Below are positions 9,363 through 17,681 of a DNA stretch of 39,953 nt, piece by piece (the stretch's first letter is position 1; every line of letters starts with the position of its first letter). This DNA comes from Natranaerobius trueperi (GTDB lineage: Bacteria > Bacillota > Natranaerobiia > Natranaerobiales > Natranaerobiaceae). The translations under genes were made by a program, and so were the position numbers. Under the pieces are notes generated by a model, which saw only the letters and a list, made by a program, of their open reading frames with translations, was not told the DNA's origin and did not search any database. Location of the stretch: NCBI RefSeq assembly GCF_002216005.1, contig NZ_NIQC01000025.1, positions 1 to 39,953 on the forward strand, read 5' to 3'.

Positions 9363-9569
9363 AATAAAAACCACCTTTCTGATAAATAGTCTCTTTTATT
9401 ACTATATTTTCTCTTTTTGTTACTAAATACCTTTTACTATAACTAGATCTTTAGCACAAGTCCCTATTAAATTTAGAAATTATTCATTCCTCCTATCACT
9501 TATTTCGTTATTCTCATTACATGGATTTGTGAGCCTCTGCGAAAAAGCGTAGTAATTATTCTATCATGT

Positions 9570-9624
9570 TGTCAACCCAACAGATTACGTTAGGTTGACA
9601 GATGTTGGTTTGACTAAGTATAAT
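9570..9624 (+). promoter_or_regulatory. Strong sigma-A promoter with overlapping operator-like dyad
   Basis: TTGACA at 9595-9600 and TATAAT at 9619-9624, 18 bases apart. The inverted repeat TGTCAACC (9570-9577) and GGTTGACA (9593-9600) covers the -35 box, so a repressor could have bound there. A partial third copy, GGTTTGAC, follows at 9606. The promoter feeds the DUF1284 remnant, whose ribosome binding site (GGGAGTGA) is also intact. Confidence 0.65.
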
Positions 9625-9656
9625 TTTTTATAAATTATCTTGGGAGTGACTTTTTT

Positions 9657-9935
9657 ATGACAGAAAAGCTGACGTTAAAACTTTTAGAAATTCTGGGGCA
9701 TCATCTATTCTGCCTTAGAAACTTTGAAGGAAAAGGTTATAATCAAATTTTTATTGATAATATGTATGAAATCATAACTAAGTTCAACACAAGAAATCAA
9801 AGTTACTGATGAAGGCGATATTAATTGTGATCACTGCCCATATTTCAGTTAATTAACATCATAAAGCAAATGATAAATCTCATGCCAAGCTACAAAATAT
9901 TGGTATACTCTAGGTTGAGCAGTATGAATAACGGG
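9657..9935 (+). pseudogene. DUF1284 family protein, frameshifted remnant
   Basis: From the ATG at 9657, preceded by GGGAGTGA, the frame reads LEILGHHLFCLRNFEGKGYN then IFIDNMYEIITKFN. This is the N-terminal signature of DUF1284 proteins (L.RGHHLLC...F.GKGYS..F..NM..I). It stops at a TGA at 9807. In another frame the next bases read EIKVTDEGDINCDHCPYF, fitting the family's middle part with its paired cysteines, and then AKLQNIGIL, fitting the end. At least one frameshift and one nonsense codon have killed the gene although promoter and ribosome site remain intact. DUF1284 has no established function beyond suspected iron-sulfur or metal binding. Confidence 0.65.
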
Positions 9936-10025
9936 AATTTTTATATCCCCTTTTGTTATAAAGATATAGAGCTTTAACAGGTTTTATTATACATAAAGAA
10001 CTAGAGACTTTTTTTACTAACTGAT

Positions 10026-10223
10026 ATGCCTAAAGCACCTGACCATTATACAAGTTATTTTGAAATAAATAGACCTAGTTCTGATAAAAGGTAGTAAAAA
10101 ACTAGTACTAGCTCTATGACAGCAGCTAGTATTTGGAAACAAAAAGGCTTTAAGAAAGTACTTAACTTTACTGGAGGGCTAACTGCCTGGAAAAGTGCAT
10201 GTTATCCTTTAGAAAAACAATAA
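10026..10223 (+). pseudogene. MBL-fold/rhodanese protein, C-terminal remnant
   Basis: One frame interrupted by two consecutive stops (TAG at 10092, TAA at 10095). Before the stops, MPKAPDHYTSYFEINRP resembles the linker after the beta-lactamase fold in MBL-rhodanese fusion proteins. After them, SMTAASIWKQKGFKKVLNF then TGGLTAWKSACYPLEKQ is the end of a rhodanese domain (the GG..AW...GYP pattern). The active-site loop that would carry the catalytic cysteine is destroyed at the stops. The beta-lactamase part is not recognisable upstream, so the gene is dead and truncated. Confidence 0.6.
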
Positions 10224-10383
10224 AAATCAATCCACTGACCATGCGATTAACAGTTAAAGCAAGTCCAGACGGTTTTGAGTCTCTTATCTTCCATCTCACT
10301 TCTAAATACCAAGCTAGTTTAGGCTTCAAAGGACCCAATGAACCAAAGAGCATAAAGAAAAATCCAAGAGGGTTAATTTGACG

Positions 10384-10660
10384 TTATTCTTGTTCATAAA
10401 TATGAATAGCTTCTTCTCCTATTTCAATCTTTTTTTCTGAAAGATCTGGTGAAGTTAAGCCAGAAACCATACTTCCTCTTTTACTATAAGTATAGGTACT
10501 TCTATCATCAAGCCTTACAGTATAACTGTAATTATCACTATCTCTAAAACTAGCTTTCTAATTTAACTATTTTTCCATCACTTAACTCTATCTCCACCTC
10601 TTTATTAGTTGCAAAAACTAAAGAACTACATAGTAATATTATTACAATTTATTTTTCATA
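10384..10660 (-). pseudogene. Small secreted protein, frameshifted remnant
   Basis: On the minus strand the first part reads IVIILLCSSLVFATNKEVEI, like the end of a signal peptide and a mature start, then ELSDGKIVKLES. After a shift near 10555 the frame continues FRDSDNYSYTVRLDDRSTYT, then SKRGSMVSGLTSPDLSEKKI, and ends at the stop at 10384-10386. The predicted start codon is followed at once by a TAA. I do not recognise the family; it looks like a small exported beta-strand protein. Confidence 0.5.
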
Positions 10661-10691
10661 AATATGGATCACTCATTTCCGATACTTATCT

Positions 10692-10866
10692 TCAACAATC
10701 TGGTAGCAAGTCTGGTTGAGGATCACAATAAGATTTTAAAAATTCATAAAAACCATGTACCCCACCTACATCTTCAGGCGGTGCTGTTTCCTTTCCATCT
10801 AGTAGGGTTGGAAATTCATCTATCTTTATACCAGTAGGTTTACAGACTTTTAATTGAACCTTTCCT
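10692..10866 (-). pseudogene. pRiA4b ORF-3-like protein, C-terminal remnant
   Basis: The minus-strand frame reads GKVQLKVCKPTGIKIDEFPT, then LLDGKETAPPEDVGGVHGFYEFLK, ending soon after at a TGA. The motif of a glycine, acidic residues, APPEDVGG..G...FL is the C-terminal signature of the plasmid pRiA4b ORF-3 (IS1096 TnpR-like) family, which has no settled role. The N-terminal half is absent or out of frame. Directly upstream on the same strand, about 10867-11000, another frame reads IVTNDEEAYHGHQHYKTNKK and then MYEERLANKPPGMYEFEKRH, which I cannot assign. Confidence 0.55.
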
Positions 10867-10999
10867 GATGACGTTTTTCAAATTCATACATCCCTGGTGG
10901 CTTGTTCGCCAATCGCTCTTCATACATTTTCTTGTTTGTCTTGTAATGCTGGTGACCATGATAAGCTTCTTCATCATTAGTTACTATCTTATTTTCCTT

Positions 11000-11156
11000 T
11001 CCACATGACGATTACATCTTTACGAATTTGACTTGACTAAGGTAAGATAACCCGTCTCCATATTAGCGGATTTGATTCTTCTAGTTCAATTCTTATAATA
11101 TATGATTTCACTTTCGAATCATCTCCATTTATTAGCCATTATAACCTAGGGCTTTA
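11000..11156. other. Non-coding stretch, end of the decayed region
   Basis: Sequence between the last readable fragment and the MerR-family gene. No gene, terminator or repeat is evident. Confidence 0.4.
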
Positions 11157-11975
11157 TCATACATGTAGAGTCTTAGTAACAGGTATCTGAATTTCTGTGA
11201 TAAATTCGTCTCTGTTTTCTGTACCATGAATATCTAATCGATATATCTCAAGGGGTTCCCCACTAATTTTTAAGTTGTTTTTATCTATATATTCTTTCAT
11301 TTCTCTAAAGAGTACACCACTTTTTTCATACCCTCCCCTATAGATTGTTGTTAGATATAGTCCTTCAGATAAGAAAGCATTATAATCTTCTGTGTCATCT
11401 ACTATAAAAAAAGCTTTATCATAATCGTAATAATCCTCATTTATTATACCTTCTTTTGAGATAAAAACACCCATATCTTTATTTCCAAGTAATGATAGCT
11501 TTTTATCATCTTGACCTTCTAGCTTTCTAAAAGCTAGATCTACCTCTTGATCTATAGACATCTTTTCATTAATCAAGATTATCTTCCTGTTAGGAATTTG
11601 TTTAAGTTGTAACTTACCAACATTCTCAATTTGATTATAAAATTTTAAGTTAGAAACTTTATCAGTTAAGTCATCTTTCATTTTTAGTAATGCTTCTATT
11701 TCTGTTTCTACTACTTCTATCTTTTTTTCCATTAATTCAATAGTAGTTTGAGTATTTCTATTTTGTAGATACTCTCGTATCTTTTCTGTAGAAAAATTTA
11801 ATTTTCGTAAATCCTTGATGATATTTAATCTCCAGATATCATCTAATGTATATACCCTGTAGCTATTATCTTTTCTTTTGGGAGAAATAAGTCCTTTCTT
11901 TTCATAGTATCGTAGTGAGTCTTGTCCTATATCATATAATCGTGATATTTCTCCTATAGTATACTCATATTTCAT
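11157..11975 (-). CDS. MerR family transcriptional regulator with GyrI-like effector domain
   Basis: DNA-binding regulator of the BmrR/TipA-like branch of the MerR family, 272 residues from the chosen start. Residues 1-70 form the winged helix: YTIGEISRLYDIGQDSLRYYEKKGLI, then NSYRVYTLDDIWRLNIIKDL. A dimerisation coiled coil follows at about 75-112 (ELMEKKIEVVETEIEALLKM). The last 150 residues resemble a GyrI-like drug-binding domain. The frame extends upstream to 12038, but the ATG at 11975 has AAGGGTGAT just before it and begins exactly where the MerR fold should, so I choose it. It is divergent from a MATE efflux gene, and the gap holds an ideal MerR operator. It most likely activates that pump in response to a toxic ligand. 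Confidence 0.88.
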   Translation of the reverse strand: MKYEYTIGEISRLYDIGQDSLRYYEKKGLISPKRKDNSYRVYTLDDIWRLNIIKDLRKLNFSTEKIREYLQNRNTQTTIELMEKKIEVVETEIEALLKMKDDLTDKVSNLKFYNQIENVGKLQLKQIPNRKIILINEKMSIDQEVDLAFRKLEGQDDKKLSLLGNKDMGVFISKEGIINEDYYDYDKAFFIVDDTEDYNAFLSEGLYLTTIYRGGYEKSGVLFREMKEYIDKNNLKISGEPLEIYRLDIHGTENRDEFITEIQIPVTKTLHV

Positions 11976-11995
11976 ATTATCACCCTTTTTTATTC

Positions 11996-12026
11996 TTGAC
12001 CTTGGTATGATACCAAGGTTTATAGT
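11996..12026 (+). promoter_or_regulatory. MerR-type promoter/operator of the MATE gene
   Basis: TTGACC (11996-12001) and TATAGT (12021-12026) are separated by 19 bases, the over-long spacer typical of MerR-activated promoters. The spacer is occupied by a perfect 9-1-9 palindrome, CCTTGGTATGATACCAAGG (12000-12018). The regulator gene starts 21 bases away on the other strand, so the site probably also controls the regulator itself. Confidence 0.85.
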
Positions 12027-12069
12027 ATAAATTATCACTATTTTAATACTAAAAGGGAGAAGATATCAA

Positions 12070-13413
12070 ATGGAACAACAAAATTTAAGAAAGGTTTTTT
12101 TAAAGTATGCAGTACCGTCAATATCAGCTATGTGGTTCTTTTCAATTTATACAATGATAGACGGGATCTTTGTAGGAAGGGGAATAGGATCAAAAGCTCT
12201 CGCTGCAGTTAACTTATCTATGCCCTATATTAACACTATATTTGCTGTAGCGTTACTAATAGCTGTGGGATCTTCTACTCTGATCACTTATTATTTAGGA
12301 AAGGGAGAAAATAGTTTAAGTAATAATATTTTTACTATAAATTTTATTGTCTTAACTATTATCGGTATTGTTCTAACTATTATCTCATTAGTTTTTTTAG
12401 AGGATCTAGCTATTATTTTAGGTGCTACAGAGAAAACTTTACCACTTGTGATGGACTATTTAAAGATAATAGTATATTTTAGTACATTTTTCATAGTAGC
12501 TTATTCTTTAGAAGTACTTGTAAAAGCTGATGGTTTTCCTATTCTGTCTATAATTGTTGTAACATTAGCAGCTTTAATAAATATTGGGCTCGATTATCTA
12601 CTAGTTATTAAGTTAGATTTCGGTATTCAAGGTGCTGCTATTGCAACTGGTTCTTCACAACTTATATCTTATATAGTATTCTTATGCTATTTTATCTGGG
12701 GTAAATCTCAGCTAAAGTTTGTAAAACCAGACTTTAAGCTAAGCTATATTAAAGACATATTCATTATCGGTACTCCTGAATCTTTAAATGAATTGTCTGC
12801 TGCTTTTACTATCTTTGTATTTAACTTTACGATAGGACGTTTTATTGGCTCTCATGGTTTAGCTGCCTTTGGTGTCATAATGTATCTTAATAATTTAGTT
12901 TTAATGACTATGATTGGGATAAACCAAGGAATGCAGCCTTTAATAAGTTATTACAACGGTCAAGATAATGAAGCTAATATCCATAACATACTTAAGTTAG
13001 CCTTAAAGGTAGGATTAGGTTTTTCTATATTTTTCTTTTTATCATCTCAATTCTTTACTGAACAGCTAGTATCACTATTTATAGATTCACAAGAACAAAA
13101 ACCATTTAATCTTTCTGTATATGGATTAAAAACCTTTAGCATTGGCTTTTTATTATGTAGTATAAACATTATCTTATCTGGTTATTTCACAGCCTTAAAA
13201 CAAGTTAAACAAGCAGTGATGATTTCATTACTTCGAGGATACCTAGCTGTAGGAGCTACACTTCTTATTTTCCCACACCTTTTAGGTGATTTTGGAATCT
13301 GGTTTTCCCCTTTTGTCTATGAAGGTATAACTTTACTATTATCAACAATTTTATATCTTTATTACAAAAAAGGTACTATTACCGATAGTAGTGTTATACC
13401 AGGTAAGATCTAG
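12070..13413 (+). CDS. MATE family multidrug efflux transporter (MerR-controlled)
   Basis: Membrane antiporter of the MATE family (MepA-like), expected to expel cationic drugs or metabolites in exchange for sodium or protons. The 447 residues form two repeats of six membrane helices. The first begins LRKVFLKYAVPSISAMWFFS with the conserved YTMIDGIFVGRGIG loop, and the second contains GTPESLNELSAAFTIFVFNF. The G-x-N-Q-G-M-Q-P-L-I-S-Y-Y motif after helix 8 (MIGINQGMQPLISYYNG) is the MepA/DinF-type signature. Ribosome site AAGGGAG precedes the ATG at slightly long spacing. It is divergent from the MerR regulator and has the 19-bp palindromic operator in its promoter, so drug-inducible expression is likely. 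Confidence 0.92.
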   Translation: MEQQNLRKVFLKYAVPSISAMWFFSIYTMIDGIFVGRGIGSKALAAVNLSMPYINTIFAVALLIAVGSSTLITYYLGKGENSLSNNIFTINFIVLTIIGIVLTIISLVFLEDLAIILGATEKTLPLVMDYLKIIVYFSTFFIVAYSLEVLVKADGFPILSIIVVTLAALINIGLDYLLVIKLDFGIQGAAIATGSSQLISYIVFLCYFIWGKSQLKFVKPDFKLSYIKDIFIIGTPESLNELSAAFTIFVFNFTIGRFIGSHGLAAFGVIMYLNNLVLMTMIGINQGMQPLISYYNGQDNEANIHNILKLALKVGLGFSIFFFLSSQFFTEQLVSLFIDSQEQKPFNLSVYGLKTFSIGFLLCSINIILSGYFTALKQVKQAVMISLLRGYLAVGATLLIFPHLLGDFGIWFSPFVYEGITLLLSTILYLYYKKGTITDSSVIPGKI

Positions 13414-13469
13414 ATCATAGTCATCTACAAAGTAATCAGTAGTTGACTATGTATCAATCGGTACACTAA

Positions 13470-13500
13470 GGCCGTGGTATTAAACGGCCAATTTATCTTT
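13470..13500 (+). terminator. Possible terminator of the MATE gene
   Basis: GGCCGT (13470-13475) pairs with ACGGCC (13484-13489), followed by the weak T-tract AATTTATCTTT. Short stem, so only moderately convincing. Confidence 0.45.
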
Positions 13501-13569
13501 ATGAAGGAAAAACCATGTTAAAATAGAAATATATTATGTTGAACTAATACAATCGAGGAGGGGATCTAA

Positions 13570-14262
13570 TTGTTTTCAAAAGAAAAATGTAAGGGTATTT
13601 TAATAGGTGTAATATTAACATTATTATTAGTTTCAACAGTATTTGCAGAAGAGGTGAGAGAGCAAATTGAAGTACTGTATAATGACATTTCTATCTATAT
13701 TGATGGTTCTAGAATAGAGACTGAGAAAGAACCTTTCATCTATGAAGGATATACCTATGTACCTATTAGGGTAATAAGTGAAGCTTTAGACAAAGATGTA
13801 CACTGGGATAGTGAAAAGAATAGTATTTCTATCGGTAGTGAAGTCAAAAGTTATATTAAAATGAAAGATATGAATACTATCACTGCCTCATCTAAAGACT
13901 GGAAAGAGTTTGATACTTTTACTACTAATATCATGGAAGAGTATTCAGATGGTTATCACTTTTATAGAAGTTATTCTAAGTTTTTTAGTGAGTTACATTA
14001 CGAATACTTTTTAAATGAAGATTATGATAGCTTTCAAGTAAAAATTGCACCCGATAAGGTTTGGAGTACCCGTGAAAAAGATGAAAATATTGGATCATTT
14101 CAGTTCTTTGCTGATGGTGGTAAAATTTATGACACAGGAGAAATTGAATCTGATCTCACAGAGCCAATAGAAATAAACCTTAACCTTAAAGATATAGTTA
14201 AGTTTGAAATAAAAGGTGAAGGAAAAGGTTTAGGATTTATAGAGCCGCGGTTTATTAAATAA
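13570..14262 (+). CDS. Exported protein with copper-amine-oxidase-like stalk domain and NPCBM-like domain
   Basis: Predicted secreted protein of 230 residues. It starts with TTG eight bases after GAGGAGGGG. A signal peptide spans residues 1-26 (ILIGVILTLLLVSTVFA). Residues 30-90 match the short stalk domain named after copper amine oxidase N-termini (VLYNDISIYIDGSRI, PFIYEGYTYVPIRVISEALD, VHWDSEKNSISI), common in clostridial wall proteins and not an enzyme. Residues 100-230 resemble an NPCBM carbohydrate-binding module (FQVKIAPD, SFQFFADGGKIYDTGEIE, GEGKGLGFIEPRFI). The gene is 11 bases upstream of a lipoprotein gene and probably in one operon. A carbohydrate- or cell-wall-binding role is inference. 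An extended -10 element (TGTTAAAAT, near 13516) lies upstream. Confidence 0.8.
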   Translation: MFSKEKCKGILIGVILTLLLVSTVFAEEVREQIEVLYNDISIYIDGSRIETEKEPFIYEGYTYVPIRVISEALDKDVHWDSEKNSISIGSEVKSYIKMKDMNTITASSKDWKEFDTFTTNIMEEYSDGYHFYRSYSKFFSELHYEYFLNEDYDSFQVKIAPDKVWSTREKDENIGSFQFFADGGKIYDTGEIESDLTEPIEINLNLKDIVKFEIKGEGKGLGFIEPRFIK

Positions 14263-14273
14263 GAGGTGATAGT

Positions 14274-15530
14274 ATGACATTAAATAAGAAAATTATCCTT
14301 ATTTTCACTATCATATTTAATCTTCTTCTTGTAAACTCATGTAGTAATAATCAAGAAAAGGATCTCCCAAAAGAAATAACATATGAATCTGACAGTGAAA
14401 TAATAGCTGATCCTAAAGGAACTTTAGACATTGTTTCAGTAGAAAACTATGAACCGGCTACTAAACCTACAAGTGTTGGTATTGATGGTATGATATATGG
14501 AACAGGACATAAAAACACTTTGTGGAGAGCTAATAATGCCTTTGAAGAAATGGAAATCAAAACAGATGACAATGTTTATGATTTTAAATCTGATGGATAC
14601 GGTACCCCCTATTTTGTTACTAAAACAGCATCTGGATATGTAGTAGTAACAGATGGTGAAGGAGAAAAAAATAGAGGTGCTATATATTACTCAGAAGAAT
14701 TTGATAGAGATTATACTCTTAAAAAAGAGTTCACCTCTGACCATACCCCTATAATGTTTGGTAACACGTGGTATCACGGTGAGTATAAACCAGAACAGAT
14801 AGTTCTAATAGCTGAAAGAGGAGACGGTAAAGGTAAGCTATGGGCCACCTTTGATGGTGGTAAGTCTTGGGATAATATTAGAACTGCAGAAATGTATGAT
14901 GATGAATATCAATTACATCATCATACAGCAGTTTATGACCCTTATCAGGGTAGAATCTGGAACTCACAAGGTGATGGCCCTAATGCCAGTATTTATATAA
15001 GTGATGATATGGGAAAATCTTGGAGGGATATATCAGTAGAAACAGAGCTTGATCATACTCAACTTCAACCAACACTTTTAGCTCCTACTATCCATACACT
15101 TATCTACGGTGGAGATAGTGGTGGTACTAGAGTAGGTTTATTAGAAATCCCTAGAGATAAAGAGTTCGAAAATAATGAAGAAAACTTTCAGTTAAAAAGA
15201 GCTATTGGTGTTTGGGATCAACAACCAACATATAGACAATATGCAACAGCTCCTTATGCTAAAGACGGTTCTGAGATATACATTGCTCTTCCTTCAATGT
15301 ATGATGATGAAAAGCCCGTTTTTATAGTTGGATCAGGTGATCATGGTAGAACATTTCATTTATTAGCTACTCATCACAGTGAACCCCTTGAATATGGAGA
15401 ACAATTATCACACGGTATAGTAGGCCCAGATAAAGATGGCTATCTATATGGTATTTGGGATACAGCTGCTAACAAAAAGGCAATGGTGGTTTTTGACCCA
15501 CCTGATTGGGAAACAATATCTCTTGATTAA
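14274..15530 (+). CDS. Lipoprotein with sialidase-like Asp-box beta-propeller
   Basis: Predicted membrane-anchored extracellular lipoprotein of 418 residues. The signal peptide ends in LLLVNSC with the lipid-carrying cysteine at residue 23; asparagine at position -2 is unusual but tolerated. The rest looks like a six-bladed sialidase-type propeller with Asp-box turns: TFDGGKSWDNI, SDDMGKSWRDI (a perfect S-x-D-x-G-x-x-W) and GSGDHGRTFHLL. I do not see the arginine triad and FRIP motif of true sialidases, so an enzyme activity is not supported. It is co-transcribed with the stalk/NPCBM-like protein upstream (GAGGTGATAGT precedes the ATG) and closed by a strong terminator. A surface glycan-binding pair is one reading. 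Confidence 0.8.
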   Translation: MTLNKKIILIFTIIFNLLLVNSCSNNQEKDLPKEITYESDSEIIADPKGTLDIVSVENYEPATKPTSVGIDGMIYGTGHKNTLWRANNAFEEMEIKTDDNVYDFKSDGYGTPYFVTKTASGYVVVTDGEGEKNRGAIYYSEEFDRDYTLKKEFTSDHTPIMFGNTWYHGEYKPEQIVLIAERGDGKGKLWATFDGGKSWDNIRTAEMYDDEYQLHHHTAVYDPYQGRIWNSQGDGPNASIYISDDMGKSWRDISVETELDHTQLQPTLLAPTIHTLIYGGDSGGTRVGLLEIPRDKEFENNEENFQLKRAIGVWDQQPTYRQYATAPYAKDGSEIYIALPSMYDDEKPVFIVGSGDHGRTFHLLATHHSEPLEYGEQLSHGIVGPDKDGYLYGIWDTAANKKAMVVFDPPDWETISLD

Positions 15531-15531
15531 A

Positions 15532-15576
15532 TAAGCCCTTGATCGGCGAGTAATCCGATCAAGGGCTTATTTGTAA
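15532..15576 (+). terminator. Rho-independent terminator of the lipoprotein operon
   Basis: 15-bp perfect stem TAAGCCCTTGATCGG / CCGATCAAGGGCTTA with an 8-base loop, followed by TTTGTAAT. Starts two bases after the stop codon. Confidence 0.9.
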
Positions 15577-15703
15577 TAGTATAGATTTAGTTGAATTTAT
15601 TTTTAGGTCGTGTCAAAATAGAAATAGTTGGATATGGTGTAATCTCTACCAAAGGAGAAGTTAAATGCTTTTAAATTACTGTTTTTGAAATGGAGGTTAA
15701 TCT

Positions 15704-17083
15704 ATGAAGGTTGCAAGTAGTGAAAAACTAGGCACAGATCCAATTTTGCCTCTTTTATTAAAGCTATCACTACCTGGTATAGTGTCTATGGGAATACAAG
15801 CACTTTATAATGTAGTGGATAGTTTCTTTGTAGCACAGGTAAATGAAGAAGCTATAGCTGGTCTTTCTGTTGCTTTTCCAATGCAGATTTTTTTAATCGC
15901 TCTATCAGTTGGAACAGGTGTCGGAACAAGTTCTTTAATATCTAGAATGTTAGGTGGAGGAGATAGAAATGGAGCTATTAGCGTAACAGAGCACGTATTA
16001 TTTATATCTTTGGTTTATAGTGCTGTAGTCTTTTTTATTGGTTTTTTCTTACCTAAAAGTTTTATTTATCTCTTTTCAGATGATCCTTTAATAGCAGAAT
16101 ATGCTTTTCAGTACGGTCGGATAATTTTAATGGGATCACTACCACTATTTTTTGGTTTTCTAATTAGTGATGCCCTAAGGGGTCAGGGAAATACATTAAT
16201 CCCTATGGTAGGTATGATAACAGGTGCCATTATTAATATTATCTTAGACCCTATTTTAATCTATGGGTTAGGCCCTATACCTCGTTTAGAGGTTCAAGGT
16301 GCCGCTATTGCAACAGTAATAAGTAAAACAGTTACTTTCTTGATTGTTCTTTACGAATTATTAAAGGGAGATAATGAAGTAAAACCTAAGTTTAAAAATG
16401 GGTTAAAGCATTTCAAGGTTAATAAAGACATTATAAAAAATATTTATAAAGTAGGACTTCCTGCAGCTGTAATGCAGATGTTAGCTTCAATTATGATAAG
16501 TGGGCTAAACATAATTGTAGGTAACTTAAATGATCTAGCTTTATCTGCTACAGGTATATATTTTAGAATACAATCTTTTGTTTTCATGCCCGTTTTTGGG
16601 TTAAATCAAGGGTACATACCTCTAGTTGGGTACAATTTTAGTAATGGAAATGTAGATAGAGTGAAAAAGGTAATTGGTTATGGAGCTTTAATAGGAGGTC
16701 TTTTTACAGGTCTTGGTTTTATCTTATTTCAAACAATACCAAGTATAATTGCTAGTCCATTTGTTGCAAGTGAAGAGTTAATGGATATTGTAGTAACTGC
16801 CTTTAAAAGAATAAGTATCGGTTTTCCTGTAATTGGGCCAGCAATCATTGGCGCTACAACTTTTCAAGCGATTGGTAAAGGTGTCCCATCATTGACTCTA
16901 TCTTTTTTTAGACAGATAATCTTACTTTTACCTATAGCTTACTTTTTATCTTTAACAGGAAATTTAAGCTTAGTTTGGTTTGCTTTTCCGATATCTGAGT
17001 TTATTTCCTTTGTATTTTTAATACTCTGGCTCTACACAACTTTGAAAAAAGAGCTAGCTTTTGCTAAATTTCAGCGAGGATAA
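15704..17083 (+). CDS. MATE family efflux transporter
   Basis: Second MATE antiporter in the window, 459 residues, with two six-helix halves. Conserved regions include PLLLKLSLPGIVSMGIQALYN, VVDSFFVAQVNEEAIAGLS, the second-repeat start KVGLPAAVMQMLASIMISGLN, and the GLNQGYIPLVGYNFS motif that corresponds to GxNQGxQPLxxYNxG in MepA-type proteins. It is monocistronic: its own leader (15575-15703) follows the upstream terminator, TGGAGG precedes the ATG at good distance, and a strong hairpin terminator follows. No regulator is adjacent, so substrate and control are unknown. It is clearly divergent from the MerR-controlled MATE at 12070, so this is not a recent tandem duplication. Confidence 0.92.
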   Translation: MKVASSEKLGTDPILPLLLKLSLPGIVSMGIQALYNVVDSFFVAQVNEEAIAGLSVAFPMQIFLIALSVGTGVGTSSLISRMLGGGDRNGAISVTEHVLFISLVYSAVVFFIGFFLPKSFIYLFSDDPLIAEYAFQYGRIILMGSLPLFFGFLISDALRGQGNTLIPMVGMITGAIINIILDPILIYGLGPIPRLEVQGAAIATVISKTVTFLIVLYELLKGDNEVKPKFKNGLKHFKVNKDIIKNIYKVGLPAAVMQMLASIMISGLNIIVGNLNDLALSATGIYFRIQSFVFMPVFGLNQGYIPLVGYNFSNGNVDRVKKVIGYGALIGGLFTGLGFILFQTIPSIIASPFVASEELMDIVVTAFKRISIGFPVIGPAIIGATTFQAIGKGVPSLTLSFFRQIILLLPIAYFLSLTGNLSLVWFAFPISEFISFVFLILWLYTTLKKELAFAKFQRG

Positions 17084-17234
17084 CTACATAAGTTAACTTT
17101 AATATCTAAAATATCAAACTGCTTTTGTGCTATGGATTATGATAGTGATTTTCAAATTTATTTTCTCTAATTTAAGTGGAACTATAGTAGAACAGAATAT
17201 AACTAATAGCAGTGTATAGCTTCGAGTTACACTT

Positions 17235-17270
17235 AAGAGGGCTGGATGCGTCCAGTCCTCTTTTAATTTC
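17235..17270 (+). terminator. Rho-independent terminator of the second MATE gene
   Basis: AAGAGG-GCTGGA, loop TGCG, TCCAGT-CCTCTT, followed by TTAATTT. It is 150 bases after the stop, so the transcript has a long tail or a short unseen gene lies between. Confidence 0.8.
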
Positions 17271-17580
17271 AATACTCTAATTAGGATTCATCTAAACTTG
17301 TACCTCTTTAAACCGGCAAGTTATTGTCTATTCGTCGAAATGCTAATCTGAAACTTGTACTATATTAAGACCTTTATAAAATAACTCACTTATATCTATA
17401 ATTGACTAGCAGTATCTGCTGGTATTTTTCTAACTAAGTTTACTTGCTACTGATAACTTCTCATCCTCCCTCCATTATTTCTACCCAGAAACTTCTGTCA
17501 CTTCTAAATCACCTCTCATGACGAAAAAAGAAGTGTTAAAATAGATACAGTTCTACCACTTCATCTAAGCAAACCACTGT
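17271..17580. other. Non-coding stretch upstream of the GntR gene
   Basis: AT-rich intergenic sequence. A small hairpin AGCAG-TAT-CTGCT followed by GGTATTTTT near 17410-17430 looks terminator-like but serves no visible gene. An extended -10-like TGTTAAAAT is found near 17533-17541. Nothing else is recognisable. Confidence 0.4.
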
Positions 17581-17584
17581 ACTA

Positions 17585-17613
17585 CTGACTTTTACCATAA
17601 TTCATGATAAAAT
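17585..17613 (+). promoter_or_regulatory. Promoter of the GntR gene
   Basis: Extended -10 element TG-A-TAAAAT (TAAAAT at 17608-17613) with CTGACT 17 bases upstream. A decayed copy of this stretch, starting near 17574, is found at 26674-26710. Confidence 0.6.
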
Positions 17614-17681
17614 GGACTAATACAAGGTTTATTGAACATCAAAGTGAGGGACTGTAAATTAGGGGGTAAGGGAGGATAGTT

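Noticed and set aside
13505-13535. Recurring TTAAAATAGAAATA-like string as a dispersed repeat (also near 15620, 17540, 34275)
   Set aside because: The copies are short and most look like ordinary extended -10 promoter elements in AT-rich DNA.
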